Shown piece after piece: positions 21,224-35,900 of a stretch of 64,000 nucleotides of DNA. The stretch comes from Trichopria drosophilae. Taxonomy: Eukaryota > Arthropoda > Insecta > Hymenoptera > Diapriidae. Location of the stretch: contig CM059587.1 of the NCBI GenBank assembly GCA_030407085.1, forward strand, positions 77,675,001 to 77,739,000. Reading direction: 5' to 3'. The position numbers and the translations under genes were made by a program. The notes below the pieces were generated by a model. The model was given only the letters and a program-made list of their open reading frames with translations, did not search any database and had not been told where the DNA came from. The first letter of the stretch is position 1; every line of letters starts with the position of its first letter.

Positions 21224-22145
21224 GGTACAGAGAAAAATACGAGCGAGTTTTAAAAAAAAAACTAGTAACGGGTGTAAATATTTTTCGGTTCGATTATATT
21301 TTAATTCTCCGAGTGCAACGTTTCTCATCCTCGGCTGCGATATACAGTTTGTTATTTCCGTATTGTAATGGTTTCCGTCGCCAAAGTTTAATACCTTCGT
21401 CCGTTTAATCATACGCAAAACTACAGAGATACAATTTATCATTCGGGTCGATTCGAATTATATTGTTTTTCCTAGCGTAGTGGATAAATTAGTAACGAGA
21501 ACTGGAAGTTAGTGTGCTTTCAAAGAATTGAATGCTCGTAGTGATCTCGTTGTAATCAACGTAATCCTGGAATATAGGTAATTATATTCTGGTTAGAAAG
21601 TAAGCAATGTGGTTGAGGGAACCGAAGTGCTCATTTAAGTGAAAAATGTTTATCTTTCGATAAAAGCGAATTCTTTAACTTTCCTTACCCACCAAGTGAC
21701 GTACGACATTGGTCGTATCTAGGAATTATTTTTTTACCTTTTCTTTTTTTTTGTAGAAAACTCGAGGAGACAAGTGATCCTTTACTAAATGGTTCCGACA
21801 TCCATATGTGTCAGAATTATTTGCGTAATTATATAGACATACTTACATATGTGTACATAAACTGTATGTATGTGTATGTATATGTGTTATATGTAGACGC
21901 GTTTGGTTAATTATAAAAATACGCTAAAATTTAAGAGATCTTCATGTAACGCGCTGAAGAAAGCGATTTGAATAACATCTGTAATGAAATATATATATAT
22001 ATATTTATGTTAAAATGAAAGACATTTTTAAAAACACATCTTGTCCTACTTGAAAAAGACCTAAAACGGAAGAGTCAAGACGGAAGAATTCGTGATTTTC
22101 TTTTATATGGAAACAACAAATAAAACGGTATCGCAAAATAATCCA
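21224..22145 (+). other. 3' UTR of the RS-rich gene
   Basis: Non-coding and increasingly AT-rich, with TGTATGTATG-rich and (AT)n tracts at 21830-22010. TGTAAATA at 21273-21280 matches the core Pumilio-protein recognition element. The extent is set by the best polyadenylation signal at 22119, so the end is inferred. Confidence 0.55.
22119..22124 (+). terminator. Polyadenylation signal AATAAA
   Basis: Canonical AATAAA about 900 nt after the stop codon, the best match in the downstream AT-rich region. Cleavage would fall about 10-30 nt later. Other variants upstream (for example AATGAA near 21982) are weaker. Confidence 0.5.
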
Positions 22146-25100
22146 AGCATTCTCTAAATCCACTCCCATTACCAGAGAACCCTACACAATTTTTTTTATA
22201 GATACTGGCAGACTACTGGAGAGGTCATCTAGGAACAGGATAGTTTTGTTTAGTGAGGTGTTTTAAAGGAATATGCGCAGGTAAGTACATTAATATCTAT
22301 TTGAAAATTTTGCTGGCTTAGTAGTTGCTTCTTCCCGTTAGTGCATCGGAGTAAATGTGCGTCTAAAGCGGGTTAGATGCCTAAATTAGTCTGGCATTGA
22401 GGACAATATTTTAATGGCGTTCTTCACCGACTGTTTGAAAAAATGATGGTAGACAGAAGTTCAATATTAACTCGAAACTAATAGGCTGGCAAAGTGCAGA
22501 ACAGAAATGCAGCATAGTTTAATAAACTGCTTCTAATTTTTATTCTTTGAATGATATTCAAAATTTGACATTCAAAGATAATTTCAAAATGGTTTGAATT
22601 TGCTAAGTTTTATGCTTGTTGGTTAGCTTAAAGCGTTTCAGTTTGAAATGTGTCGCTTTCAAGGATTACTAACTAGATAATAGAAGATTTTATATGTATT
22701 AACTAAGCGGAGTAGAAATCATTGCCCACCGCCAAGGTGTAGCATGCTTGTTTAATTGTTATGCATTGGGTACGTATTTCAGACGTAATTTACACGACGT
22801 TCAGGCGTAATATTCCCTATGTCCAAATGTGTTTCATTAAGACGTAGTCTTTTACTTCAAGATTTATGAACGTGAAGTGGCACATTGAATAGGACAAACG
22901 ATTTTTTATATTTTTTAGATTCTTTAAACACTTAAATATTCCTCTAATTCGGTCAAGGCAAGTTTGCAGACTATCATGCTAATGTGGAAAGAAACTGAGG
23001 ACTAATGCCGACTACTTAAGGTAAAGTATGAACTTATAATTCTTCTTTACAGATGGCGAAACCCGGAAACTTTTATGTTACCGGAGTAACAGAATTTTAC
23101 TAAAACCTGTAAAAGACACAAATTATACAACAGTATCAGAGCAAAGGTGAAGTTAGTTTGGTTTATCGTCGCTAGGCGCAAACGCGACACTTTAGTGTCT
23201 TTACAAGAGGCGCCCTCGATTCCTGTTGCAGAAGTTGAATTTGGATTCGATCATAAGGGATTCCATAAGCTCACATCAGTGCATAAAGCATTTCATATTC
23301 GAATAGCATAAAATCATTATGACGTTGATACGCTGAGTACAATGACAATATATGAATATATTGTTTTTATTTCATTAACGGGCGGAATCGCCCTTTTACA
23401 GTTTTTTCTTTTCTTATATTCAATTTTAATTTTTATTACTTTCATTTTTTTTGTATTCAAAACACGCGGAGGCAATGAGGAAATATTTGTTTTTTATTTT
23501 TGTGTTTTGTTTTGTATTTTGTAAATCAATATGGCAGATATTGAAAGTTATGTTGCACTATAAGATGTGGATTGACCTGCGACCTGCAAATTGAGTGAAA
23601 ATCAGACAAAATATCGGTAGTAACCCATTGTACACGACTAATTTGAGGTTATGAATGAATCATGATAGGACTAAATATTCACAAATGATAATAATTACTT
23701 TTTCATCCCAGTTCTCTGTGATTTGAACCGTTACGCGGTCAAATAATCAATATTTGTGGGAGAAAATGTAAAATTACAACTTGGAGACGCTACCTTGAAG
23801 CCGCCATTTTGTTTTTTGAAAAAAATCCGACGGGAGAAGAATGGTTTGAGCAAAAAGACGCGATTAGTACGTTTTGCAATGATCAGCACTGCCCTTTTCA
23901 ATGTCAAAAAACGCAATTATTGCGAAAAAACGTCGAAAAAATGATCATAACTTTTTTCTCTGTAATTTCCGGCTGATTCTGACCACGGCATTTGAAAGAA
24001 GAGGTCCAAATCTATCGATTTTTACTTATTTCAATTTTTGTTAACGTTGTTTGGAACAAAAGTTACATCGTTGAAAGTTGTGTCCAAATTCCGGACTTTT
24101 GGGACGAAAACGGTAAAGAAGATGGCGCCATACTTCACATTTGTGTATAAAATGTAGGAACTGCAGAAACCTAAACAAGTACAGTAGCGGTCATGAGTCA
24201 ATTTCCGCCAGATAAACAGTATTTTCAAAACTTGGCTCGTCTTACCAACAGCGAGCTGCTGCTTGAAAACGAAATCGAAAAATGTTATTATATGCTGGCA
24301 ATTTATGTGCCAGTGTTGGTTCAATAAATTTGATATGTAATTTACAACAAATCAACTTAAATTACTAAAAATTTACGTACATAACTATATCAAGCATGTT
24401 GATAAATGTATTGAAGCAACAAAATTAATAATTAAAATACGGAAGGGTAACCGTAAAAAGTTCTGTTACATGTTTCAGAAAATTCCTAAAGAAATTTTTA
24501 ATAGTGAAGTGTTCTTTCGTGCTAATTATGCAAATTCACAACATGTCTAAATAATACGGCGTTTTATAACACGCGTCAAAGTAACAAAAAAAAAACTATC
24601 ACACGACAAAAATATCACAAAATTTTAATATTACATTACAAAAATCTCACACAAATATACATGTATTTACATATTAATCTCGGCGATGTAAACATAATAC
24701 TATTATTATTGTTTTTTTAATTTAGTTAGTTCGAATTCACGAGTTTGTCATTTGTTGTAAGCCAAAAAGAAAAAAGTTTATTAAATTACAACGGTTATAT
24801 GCATAATACAATTCGCTGCAAACTGGGAAATGTAACGTGGAGTTGTGCCCAGCAAACGAAAATGGATTAAAATAAATTGAAAATTTGAATTTTTTTGAAT
24901 CCGGATTCTTAATTCCGTGTAAAGAATTTAAATAAATTAGAATGTTCAGGGTTAAATAATTTTCTATTCATACTGGGTAATTGAAGCGTATAATCATTTT
25001 GCATTGAAAAAGATTCAAAATATCAATTAATCTCTATCAATGAAGTGAACATAACCTTAAAATGGCAGCAAACGAATATGGATTCGAATACATTGAAATC

Positions 25101-25155
25101 TTGAATTCTTTCGAATTCTGATTTTCCATTCTTTCATAAAAGAGTTGGGGAAAGT
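22146..25155. other. Intergenic DNA, no gene recognised
   Basis: AT-rich, with only short open frames lacking recognisable motifs. A short GCCGCCATTTTG motif near 23800 recalls the dispersed repeat seen elsewhere in the window. No RNA gene or transposase is seen. Confidence 0.5.
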
Positions 25156-25427
25156 CGTCAGTTGATAAGGTAGTAATCTACGATCAAAAATCTATATTAA
25201 AAATGACAATCGATTTTTAAAAATTTGGGTTCCGTACAAGTAATTATAATCACTATACCAAAAAGTACCAAAGAAATTAATTGAGAATTGACCGAGCATT
25301 TTCGGATACGAATGATTTTTACTTATTTCCGAAAGTACTCGGTCAATTCTCAATTAATTTCTTGCTATGTTTTTTAAGAGATCTTAAGAGTAGATTTAAG
25401 AGTAGATTACTATCTTATCAAGTGACG
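25156..25427. mobile_element. Fold-back MITE-like element
   Basis: The outer arms 25156-25179 and 25404-25427 are inverted repeats (22 of 24). A second, longer hairpin inside has arms at about 25271-25307 and 25328-25364 that pair around TTAATTGAGAATTGACCGAG. Non-coding. Confidence 0.6.
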
Positions 25428-26804
25428 ATTTTAAAAGCCCCTTAAAATAAATTTAAAAAGCAGGGTTTTAATTTAAAATAAAGGAAAGTGGGTCATAAAT
25501 AATTGAAAAATTATCATACAATTAAACTTAACTTTCTTACGAAACCAGGAAAAAACATTTTAATTGGTTATTTATCATATTTTATGTGTTATGCGTATTA
25601 AAGTGATCATCGCCTACTTAGAAAAAAGTTATATCCATTATTTAATAACAAAGAATAATTAAAATGATGAAGCTCACATTATTAAATATTAAAAGAATTG
25701 TCGTGAATAGATTTTCGTATCGAGGAATTCCCTTCCACACATTTATTTCATTCGGTATTGATTTCAGTCAATACATACAAAAATCGGCAATTTCGCACAC
25801 TAAACTGAAATAAATTCCTCTACAATATTTCTGCTAATAATTGGATTATATACAAGAGAAGGTTGCCTATTCCGTTAAAAGAATAAAAAGTAATCTGATT
25901 TTGAAAGAAATACACAATTATTGAAAGATTGTCTTTCCAATTCTACGTCCTGAATTCAAATAAATTGACATAACCTCTCATTTTACGAAGGATTCAATTG
26001 AATCTCAAATAACATTGGCGAATTCTATTTATTGGAATTGAAATCAATAGACTACAACTTCCAACTTGTAATTGATTTCACTGAATACAAATCGAAGCAG
26101 GGTAATCCATGTACAGGAATACAAACGAATTCAGAATTGATATAGATTTGCTAAAATCAACAATCCGGATTGGCGAGTAAAAATTTCAATTAATTTCAAT
26201 AAATTTCTATCCATTTTCGTTTGCTGGGTGTAGAATATTTTTCAGTAAAGTGTTGTACTGCTTTAGTACACACTAATTGTAGTCGAAAAAGTGGTAAGGT
26301 TTATTACTGTTTTATTAGTATTTACGTGGATTACAGGTCGGTTAACTAAAGATAATAATATAAAAATTAACATTTTTTGGGGGTTTCAATTGAAAACACG
26401 AAGATGGTATGAAGATGAACATAGCCGACACATAGAATTGTTAATTATTATTTAATTTAAAATGAAAAAGGTCGAGAAAATATTGTTGTTGTTATAATTT
26501 TCGAAAAGTGGTAAGTTTTTATTACTGTTGTGTGAATATTTACGTGGATTACCCTGTTATATATGTAGTATTTCAAATATTATTTGTAATTTGATGAATA
26601 AATCTCTTTTATTACCGAACCATCACGTAAAAGGCAGGGTTTTCGGAATCGCCTTTCTGACGAGTCCACGCGAAAACCTGGAACGAAACGTGTATCTACA
26701 ATAGACATTAGTTATTTATTTATTAAATTCACATATAAGCAGTTCAGTAAATCGAATATTCTGCAGCTGGCAAAATTACAAAATCTGGCTTACACAACTT
26801 TCTT

Positions 26805-26940
26805 TTCACATTTTCGGTGGCTTTCATCAGAGCACAGTGTTTACATTTATAGTTTGTTTTTATTTTTATTTAGTCCATCGACCGTATTTACCAAATATTG
26901 ATTTCTTATAACTATTTAAATAAATGTGTTTGTTCCTTTC
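26805..26940. repeat. Dispersed repeat copy A (CATTTTCGGTGGCTTTCATC)
   Basis: Shares long stretches with 35765-35900 in the same orientation, including TTTTCACATTTTCGGTGGCT and TTTAGTCCATCGACC. About 85 percent similar by eye over roughly 130 bp. Neither copy has coding potential. Family unknown. Confidence 0.65.
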
Positions 26941-28490
26941 GTGAAAATTTTCTTATATTTAATTTTAATTACTGTATTCAATATTTTTTTATTTATATAT
27001 GTAACGTTTTGACGGTGATATTTTAGTAATTTGTTATTTTGACGTGTGTTATTTAGACATGTAACCGTTTGACACGGGTCCATCAAAAACTTGTGATTAC
27101 AATGATCATTTAGCTAGAGACAACGCGTGCGACTGTTTTTTTTTATTGCTGATAATGAATCCGTTGCCAGATTTTCGAAATACAAAATGACGAATCCAAT
27201 ATGAGAGAAGAAACTGTGAGTTTTTATTATAGCGGTTGAAATGAATTATTCAAGAATTATTGTGTTGAATCTCGTCTACAAATCTCATTGAATGTGTACC
27301 AAAAGATACGCATCTTCGATGTCGAGTACGTTTGCCATCTGGCGGCAGACGCATAGTGGATCGGAGCAATATGGACATTGGTTGATCTTAAATTACATTT
27401 TACTGGAAGAAAAAGGTTTTTTTTCAGGCAGACATTCTGTATTATGTTTTCGAGGTTGCTGATGACGAGTTTGTCAAATATGCGATTTGACAGTTGGTAT
27501 CGCTATCGACTAACATATAATTGAATTATATAACTATATTATTTTCAGAAGCTTCATTTTTATTAGCTTATTATGAATCCCATGTTGACTTTCAGATTTG
27601 ACAATTGATAACTGTCATAATAGAAACATTGTCATTATAACGTCACTATTAGGGATAAGGTATAGAAAGAAAGAAATATTTGTGCTCGGTGCATTTTTGA
27701 CGATCGAACGCTTATTTACCTTCAAAAACAAACGCCAGGTGAGTACAAATGCAGTAGGTATCTCAAACGTTCCTGCAACAGAACATCGCATTCTGCAAGT
27801 AGTGAAAAATCGGATACCCCTGACGGCGGGTATGCACGAACATTTCAATTTCTAAGTAACTAAAGACATTTCAACGACAAAGTACAATTCTAAATGTGCT
27901 TTATACACGGAGAGAAAAGTTAGGTATTTTCTGCTAGGCACTCCGGTAATTTTTGCGAAAGTATCTCCGGCAGTCTACATAATGCAGAAATTACAGGAGT
28001 CGCCTATAAAGGATACAGGATGGCTTAAAGCAGAACTCGGCTTATATGAATATGGTAAAATATATAGGATTATTCAGCAGAATCTGCAGAACTTATTAAA
28101 GAGAAAATTAGCGAATTCTTTAAAAACTTCCGTTCAGTATTATAATGTTAGGTTCCGTGCATTGCGTATGTATTGCTAGGAATTATTAAAGTAATTTTAC
28201 AGTATATAGAAACAATGTAAACTAAAATACTAGTGATAATCGTGGAAAATGTATACTTTTACTTACACCTGTAATATATAAAGTAAATTCAAATCCAAAA
28301 GCAACAATTCGTAGCGTAGAAATAATTGAATTTCGGCACCCCTGTCAAACTTCGCCGAAGGTTATCAAGTACAAAATGTAAGTGTGCATACTTGGCTGCG
28401 GTCCAGTGTTTTAGGAACTTTTATATATTTAAAGGATATAATGTTTGTCACAAATTACTGTCAATTTAAAAGCTACGTTTAAAAATGGGA
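26941..28490. other. Intergenic DNA with a lone MITE end near 27906
   Basis: No gene. TACACGGAGAGAAAAGTTA near 27905-27923 is a left end of the GGAGAGAAAT family without an obvious partner. The remaining sequence is unremarkable. Confidence 0.45.
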
Positions 28491-28654
28491 ACACCTCAAA
28501 AATCCGAAACATTGAAAAATCGACATTTAAATATCAGACATTGTTGTTTTCATGAATATTGCAGCTTTATGACTCATTGGTTTTTTGACAGTCATCGTTT
28601 TTTGAGTGTCGGCTTTTTAAATGGCGATTTTCAATGTTTCGGATTTTGAGGTGT
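28491..28654. mobile_element. Short fold-back element, ACACCTCAAAAATCCGAAAC arms
   Basis: About 37 bp at the left (ACACCTCAAAAATCCGAAAC and onward) pairs in inverse with 28619-28654, with a few differences. The spacer is about 90 bp. Non-coding, and no clear target duplication. Confidence 0.65.
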
Positions 28655-31227
28655 CCTTAGAAATGTTACATGATAACGATCGAGTGCTCCTGGACACAAT
28701 ATCCTCGAGTATCTCCGTGCACGGTTTTAAGTTTTTAACCCACCAGTTGAATTGTAATTTGACTTAATTATGGAAAAGTATCTTAAAATAAACTCTTTGT
28801 TACAGAAAATCTTTAAAAATGCCGAAATTTAAGAGAAAAAATTGTGAAAGAAGAAAATTTGATGAAAATAAAATGAAAGAAGCAGATAAATGTGTAACGC
28901 AAGACGTTTATACAGATACAATTATGTAAATAAATGCTTATTTCTTGGTATTACGGTGTAATATAGTCATATGCGTCAAAGGGTGAAAAAAGGAAATAAA
29001 TAAAACTGGTGTGGAACGCATCAGGACAATAGTTTAAAATATAAACGCTGGAGAGACGATCTTTCATAATAAATCTAATAGTAAGTGATTCTAAATAAGA
29101 ACTGGTGGATTTATTGCGCTAGCCGAGAACTGATGTCACACTTACGTCGTTTTATTTATTTACCCAAACCCAGGTCGCTCGAAAGCTCTTAAAAAGGTTA
29201 AACAATTTACAAGTACTTATTGTTTATGTAGATAAGTCGAATGTTCATTATAATCGAGATGTTTGTAAGCCAAAAACCGATTGGTCCACCATTATTTATT
29301 ATGTCCGGGCTGTCCGCCGTTTTTCTGACTCCAAAAAATATGACCTAAATATTTTCCGCATATTTCGTTTAAAAATGTAATGTGCTAACTACAAAGTAAA
29401 GAGATTAGTTTTATTAATTTTTTTATTTGCAATTCATTCGTGTCCGGGGCTACCCGATCTTCCCCTACAGATGGTTATTTATATGGTGACTTTTTGAAAA
29501 ACGGCCTACATAATTTAGTTGTGAAACATAACAAGATAAACAACAGTAGATTTGATTTTTTCATTGTTCATTCAAAAATGAAATTTGTTCAATGTTTTAT
29601 ATATCATTCGGTTGTATTAAAATTTACATTTCTGATTTTAAGTGTAATTCTAGCAATTTGAATAAAATACAGAATGAAACTCGAAACCACCGATGTCTAA
29701 AATGAATTTATATTTCAACTGTTCATATTTTTAACGCTACATGACTGCAGGCGCAAATGTGTGATTTTCTGCAAAAGTAACAATTACTTATAGCAGCTAG
29801 ATAAAATACGAATATGTTACCCAATAAGTATGTTTTTGACCACATTTGGATTTTTTTTTAGTAACGAATTAAACTTTAAAATATCGTCGCTTTTAAATTT
29901 CTGTTACATAAAAAAAATTCTCATTTTTAAGCAAATATTTATTGACAAATTTTGGGTTATTTCATGTATAGATAATAACAAAATCAAATATAGGAAGATT
30001 TCTTAAAGTGATACTCTGCAGGATCTATTATTTTATACACATTTTTTATATTTTTTCGACAATTTGATATATTCTGAACACATGCCAAGTTTGAAAAAAT
30101 GTCATGACTAAAATACTATAAATTCATTTTCATATTAGAGGGTTGAAATTTTAAGCTGCAACATGCAAGTTTTGTTACGTGTATCAATGCTTCTGGAAAA
30201 TGGTAAATGCTGAATATGACAATTTGCCTCGGTCTCATCTACATGACAGCAATGTGCATACACACTTACTAAAGTAACAATGCGGTCCCTCTATTAAGTA
30301 GCTAAGAATAGAAAATTTTGTATATTGAAAATACAGGAATTATAATAACAACTAGTAACAACAAACAAAACACTTTGTAGGTTACGATTACATTAAAAAC
30401 CTTTGTATTTATTATTTAAATGTTAATAACTAATGCTATAGGAAATTCCACGAAACTTTTAACTTTTGTGAGGCTGAGTTACGACAAAGTCATAAAATAT
30501 TAGTAAATATCTTTAATTTTACAAAAAAAGTGGACTTGTTGATATAAATCAACAGATACTGAAAAATATTCTTGTTTTTTTAAAAGAATATATTAGTAGA
30601 AAAAGTAATTAGCCAATTTCCATGAAATATTGTATATAGAGGGTTTCGCGTCGGATTTGCAAAATTAGAAATGGTGGATAAAATTTTATTTGAACCGAGA
30701 TGAAACCGGGTACACGAGTTCTGAGGTAAAAATTGATAGGTAGTGGTTTTTGGACAAGCCGAGGGATTTTAGATTTTTTAGATTCAATATTGCTGATTAA
30801 ATGTATAATGTTAATAATTGTTATGGTAAGAATACATAGGATAAGAAGAACTAAAAAATCTGTTGTAAGCGTAAATACCGCTCTCTGCCGCACCCGTAGA
30901 CACCGAGGAGCGAGCGACTGATGTCTTTATTTTTATTTAAGTGTTTATTATTTTTATTTTCGAAATTTTGAATTTTGCAAATCTTAGGCCAGATTTGTGA
31001 TCAGCGACCGCAAAAACCGTTGAGCAACACATTTTAACTGTTTTCCGTACGAAGAAAAATATATGCTTCAAAGGATGAAAAGTAAAGGAAGTACATTCAA
31101 TTTTGCAAACTTAGTAGTGATGTTATTTCGCATGCAACCGCTATAACCTTTTTAACTTATTGAATAAGATATTTGAAAATCGCACTTGTTGATAAACTAT
31201 TTACTTGTTTATATTATTACCACGATA
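28655..31227. other. Intergenic DNA, no gene recognised
   Basis: AT-rich, with only short open frames lacking known motifs. A fragment of the GATCAGCGACC / CAAAAACC dispersed repeat lies near 30995-31030. Confidence 0.45.
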
Positions 31228-31545
31228 CACTGAGAAAAAATCCATAGTTAAATTGACTATATCACATAGTTGGAAAAATATAGTTAAAACTACTATGAAA
31301 ATTAGTTACATTTACATTTACCACTTTCATAGTCGATTTTACTATAATTTTGTTACACCAACTATTTCCTCATCGTCAAAAAATTAACTACGTAGAATGA
31401 TTGAAATAAATATGACAAATATAGTTAAAATTACTGTAATCTAGTGTAGTCCTCATTTTACACTATGTCTCGTAGTAAATCTTTATATTTACTATTATTC
31501 ATAATTAAAGTTTGTATTTACTATAAATCCATAGTATGACAGCCG
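31228..31545. repeat. AT-rich element with repeated ATAGTTAAAAYTACTAT motifs
   Basis: Begins near ACACTGAGAAAAAATCCATAGTT. It repeats ATAGTTAAA / TTTACTAT in both orientations and ends near AAATCCATAGTATGAC. It looks like a decayed MITE, but the ends are not clean. Confidence 0.4.
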
Positions 31546-34500
31546 CACTCCGTGTCTTTTGAGGCCACCAGGTGGCGACGCGGCGTTCGCAGCTTTTTTT
31601 CTTCGAGCCCGTGGTTCCCGTTATTGAAGTGAATTTTCATTTAGTCAAGATATGATAATACGTAATGCATGTCGTATACCCACGTGTATCTATAGACTAG
31701 TTACACGACAATAAAATTTATGTTTATAATGGCATTGCATAATACATTTTTAACTGGCTAGAGTGTGACATTCACAAACTTAGAGCAGTATTGTTCTTTT
31801 GTTTTTCTCTTTGTTTCCTTGTTTATCTTAAAGAAAGAACGAAGGGGGGGGGGAGTGGACTTTTCATATGCTTAGATGGAGTTGGTATAGCAACCTTAAT
31901 ACTTAATATTGGCTAAATTGGCAAACTTTGTCAGATATATTCTAGCGCTAAAAAATAGCGGTTCATATCGAAGGTAACTTAACGCCGAAAAATCGGTAAA
32001 TCGTGGATGATTATATCTACTACAGTATAATGAATTGATAGTTAAAGACAAATGAGTTAAGTTGACATTTTCTTACGTCTCTTTAGGGTTTGTCCAGAAG
32101 AATATAAAGATGTTTTTTTTTCTAATAACTTTTTATTTGATAGACTTATTAAAAACTGAAGATAATTAGCTTTAATGTCTTAACCAGAAATCCAGTGGAA
32201 ATATAGCAGTGAAATGGACAGTGAAAAATAATGTTCAGAATAATTACAAACTGAAATTATGCGGAATATGAATATGAGTTCACAATTTTGAAATTCAAAA
32301 TGATAGACAAAAATACAAAACGAAATTGAATTGAAAAAGAATCTGAAATCAGAATTTTTAAAAGCAACATGTCTGATCAAAATGGTATAATACTACTTAA
32401 ATGAAACTCAGTACGGGGACCTTAATTACAGATCTGAGATCAAAATGTTTAATTTTTCTCATTTTGTCGAATTTAATTATTGATAATTAAATGTATAAAT
32501 GTTCTAAAATTAAGAAATAACAACTTGTGTTGTTTGTATTAGATAAATTGAGAGATCAATTAACTTGTTTACTGCCTAAAAAATGTAGACATTATTTTTC
32601 TATCCGTGCAGATTCGCAAACATTGGATCGAATTCGTCCTTTGGGTGTATTATTAATTAAGCATTATTACGCTATCGATTATACTAGTTATTAATTCCAG
32701 TGGATTCTTGGGGATTGACATTTAAGTTCTATTTTGTGGGCCTAACGGGACTGAACGTTTTTATTGACGAATTACAAACATTTTATTTCCATGTGTTCAT
32801 GATAAGGTTACTTTATATGTATGTGATTTGTATATAATAATATGTATTAGTTTAATAACTTATGTACGTTATTTATAACAAAAAATATTGTGGAACGATC
32901 CTAAAAAAAGCTGTTAGTAAATTGAATGGCGTTTTAGAAACGTTTAAAAATTAAAATGTTAATTACAAGGGATTTCAGACATTGTATGCGACAACTTAAT
33001 TTCATAATAAACAATCGTATTGTAGGATATCAAACTGCGAACAATTTTTCATGTATAGAAATATACAGGGGATTGTTGATTTTTGTTTAAATACTCTAAA
33101 AATCAATATATGCAACACACAGGGAGATTTATCGGGTGCCTATAATCTTACATTCTTACGATTCCAAAAATTGCTGCGAAATTATTGGCAGTATAACTTG
33201 ATTTTTGTTATAGAAATGAGTGATAGGTTCTACTTTTCAATTGAATTGGAACGAATCTGCCACTGAAGCTGACCGAAGACTCTAAGGCGTACGAACATGC
33301 TGCTATTAGACAACGAAGGTGCAGAGAGTGATTTCAATGCCTCACGAACAGCCATTTTGGTGTCGAAGACCAGAGACGAGCAAGAAAAAAACTTTTTCGT
33401 AATTGAGGGATTTTGTTATTTCTTTTATTTCCTTTTTATCCACTACCTTTCCCCTCGATCGAAGACATTGTTTGATGAAGATTGGTTTGGATCAATTACT
33501 AAGTAACAGGATCATTGCAGTGGACTCAAGAAACTTGCCAAACCTCCTGAAATGTATTCCATTTAGAAACAAACTTTACGACATGCCTAAATACGAGAAA
33601 AAATACTGTACAATAATGGACGATACTTTAAATCGTAAATACATGAAAACTGTTTTATTTTAAAACTAATTCGAGGAGTTTGAAAAAGGAACGAAATAAA
33701 GTTCTACACGCAATACTTTATTTGTTAGATATATACGAGGTAGAGCTCCAAACTTTGGACATATATATTTTTATTTTGCATTATTTTTCCTTATATATGT
33801 ATAAAATTATCTGTAATTTTATAGGAAATAATGCAATTACGCTCAACGATTACAGCCTATGTAGTCTTTTCAATACGTCCTTGGCACCTTACAGCTGGTA
33901 GGTTGATCTGCAGGAATATAATAGAATTTATATCTGGTTTGATTGTCTACACGCATTTGTGGTCAGAATAATGTATTTTATATTATATAATATTCAAGAA
34001 TGAAGCAGAATTGTTGTAAAGTATTCATTTTTACTTGCGGCATTTGTGAATTCTTCCTTATTCTTAAGTATGGTAAATCATTCTATAAGATCAGCATTAT
34101 ACACTATATACACGGCTATTCGGAAACGAGTGTTTACAAACTAGTTCGATGTATTGTTAGATTTCCCCCAGGATGTCACCAGGCTGCGTCATTTGGAGTT
34201 TTGCTTGACACGGATGCAAGAAATGGATTTTTATATCATTAAAAGAAATTCTGCTTGACGCTTTAATGTTATGCGACATTACAAGTTAAGTATCGAAAAA
34301 AGTATTGTTCACAAGCCTGTAGAAGGCTTTGCCCATTATTTTTTTAGTGCAATAAATAATAAAGACCAGAATTATTAGCATTACGAAAATTAAAAATACT
34401 TTCGTGAAAAATAATTCAACCATTGTCTAAATAAGCGGTGCATGTAGGGAGATTTGAAACTAAATTTATTAGAATTGGTAGTAGTATGTCGAAAACACAG

Positions 34501-35764
34501 TCGTAATATTGACAATTTGGTCATAGGTTGCATCTCAACTTCTCATTTTATACGAAAGTCATCACGTCCGATTGTATTTTGACAAGGATGTAATCAATTT
34601 TCGAGGTTCCTTAGACTCCAGTTAGTAATGCTTATTTGATTACAGAAAAATTGAAAGATACACTTTTTTATTGGTTTTTGATTTGACTTGGTTTTAATGC
34701 CTGCAATTAAAATTGTCTCCTCTTCATGGCTATCTGTGAATGACGAGTCACCATGTGGGAAGTGTCAGAGTGGTCCGAAAGCGACCCTCTTTTGTGGTGA
34801 ACCGAAACCGATTACCATTTTGTTGTGTAGTGATGAGTATAGTGCTATTAATAACTACTTTTGACGACAATTACGAACCGATAGTCAAACCGCCCATTCC
34901 ATCGAAGAATTCGCTAATTGAGCGAAATTGGTGCTAAATTGGAGTCAGTGTAAGTTTTCTTTATCGTAGCCAATCGAATTGGCAGTTATAGTTATACATT
35001 ACCATGAGAACTTGAAATTTCATTACTTCTTGCAATTTACTATAAAAAATAGAGGGTTGGCTGCGAACCATAGTGGGCTCGGTTTCGGACCACCGTTTTT
35101 CAGATCGCTTTTTGAATCGTACTGAACCACATCCATAAACTCCATCAGCTATCAAGCAGCATAGACGAGTGATCAATCTATACTGTACAATTTTAACTTT
35201 GAAACAAAAAATTTATTTTTGGCATCCGTATAACCATTATAATTTAGAGGGCCGGTATAGGACCACTCTCCCCTATTGGGATCTAACATTTGATAGTGGC
35301 TGTTTTTCAAACTACTTAAAGCTTGCATTTCGAGAAAGTCCAAAGTTTTGAAAAAAAATATCGGATCCCAATGTATAGGTTTTGGTAGAAAGCAATTCAG
35401 AGTATCATACGTAAGGTATAAGGTCAGGTAGTGTAACGTTTGCAAAAAAAATTTAGATTAGAACTCTATAAACCAAATATTTAAATAAATGTTTGCAATA
35501 AATATCCTATGTATGTGTATAATCGTCGCTGGATATTTCATGTATTGAACTCTTTAAAAACTTTCTGTGCGTTAATAAACGTTTTATTATTTTATTATTA
35601 TGTTGCCAAGTTCATTATGTCAAATAATCTGCTTTGCAACCATATATATTTCACATTTTACGTAATTTACCAAACGCCGATTCACAATAATTGATGTTTT
35701 ACGGACTGACCTGAACAATTCGTTCCCAAACATCTAAAAGACTGGCTTATACAACTTTTACATA
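31546..35764. other. Intergenic DNA, no gene recognised
   Basis: Several short open frames (for example 33051-33266 and 33403-33663) have no recognisable domain, no splice context and AT-driven composition. A G-run lies near 31845-31853. A weak inverted similarity (GGTCCGAAA / TTTCGGACC) between 34770 and 35095 may be an old TIR element. Confidence 0.4.
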
Positions 35765-35900
35765 CAATCAATCTTTTCACATTTTCGGTGGCTTTCATCA
35801 GAGCCCCATGTGTACAATCGTAGTTTGTTTTTATTTTTATTTAGTCCATCGACCCTATTTACCGCATATTATTTTCTTATATCTATTTACATTTTTTAGC
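35765..35900. repeat. Dispersed repeat copy B (CATTTTCGGTGGCTTTCATC)
   Basis: Second copy of the repeat at 26805-26940, same orientation. Both include GTAGTTTGTTTTTATTTTTA-like sequence and ATCGACCSTATTTACC. Family unknown. Confidence 0.65.

Noticed and set aside
33051..34242. Cluster of short plus-strand open frames as a possible gene
   Set aside because: No shared frame, no consistent splice sites, AT-driven residue use (Phe, Ile, Asn, Tyr, Lys) and no recognisable domain.
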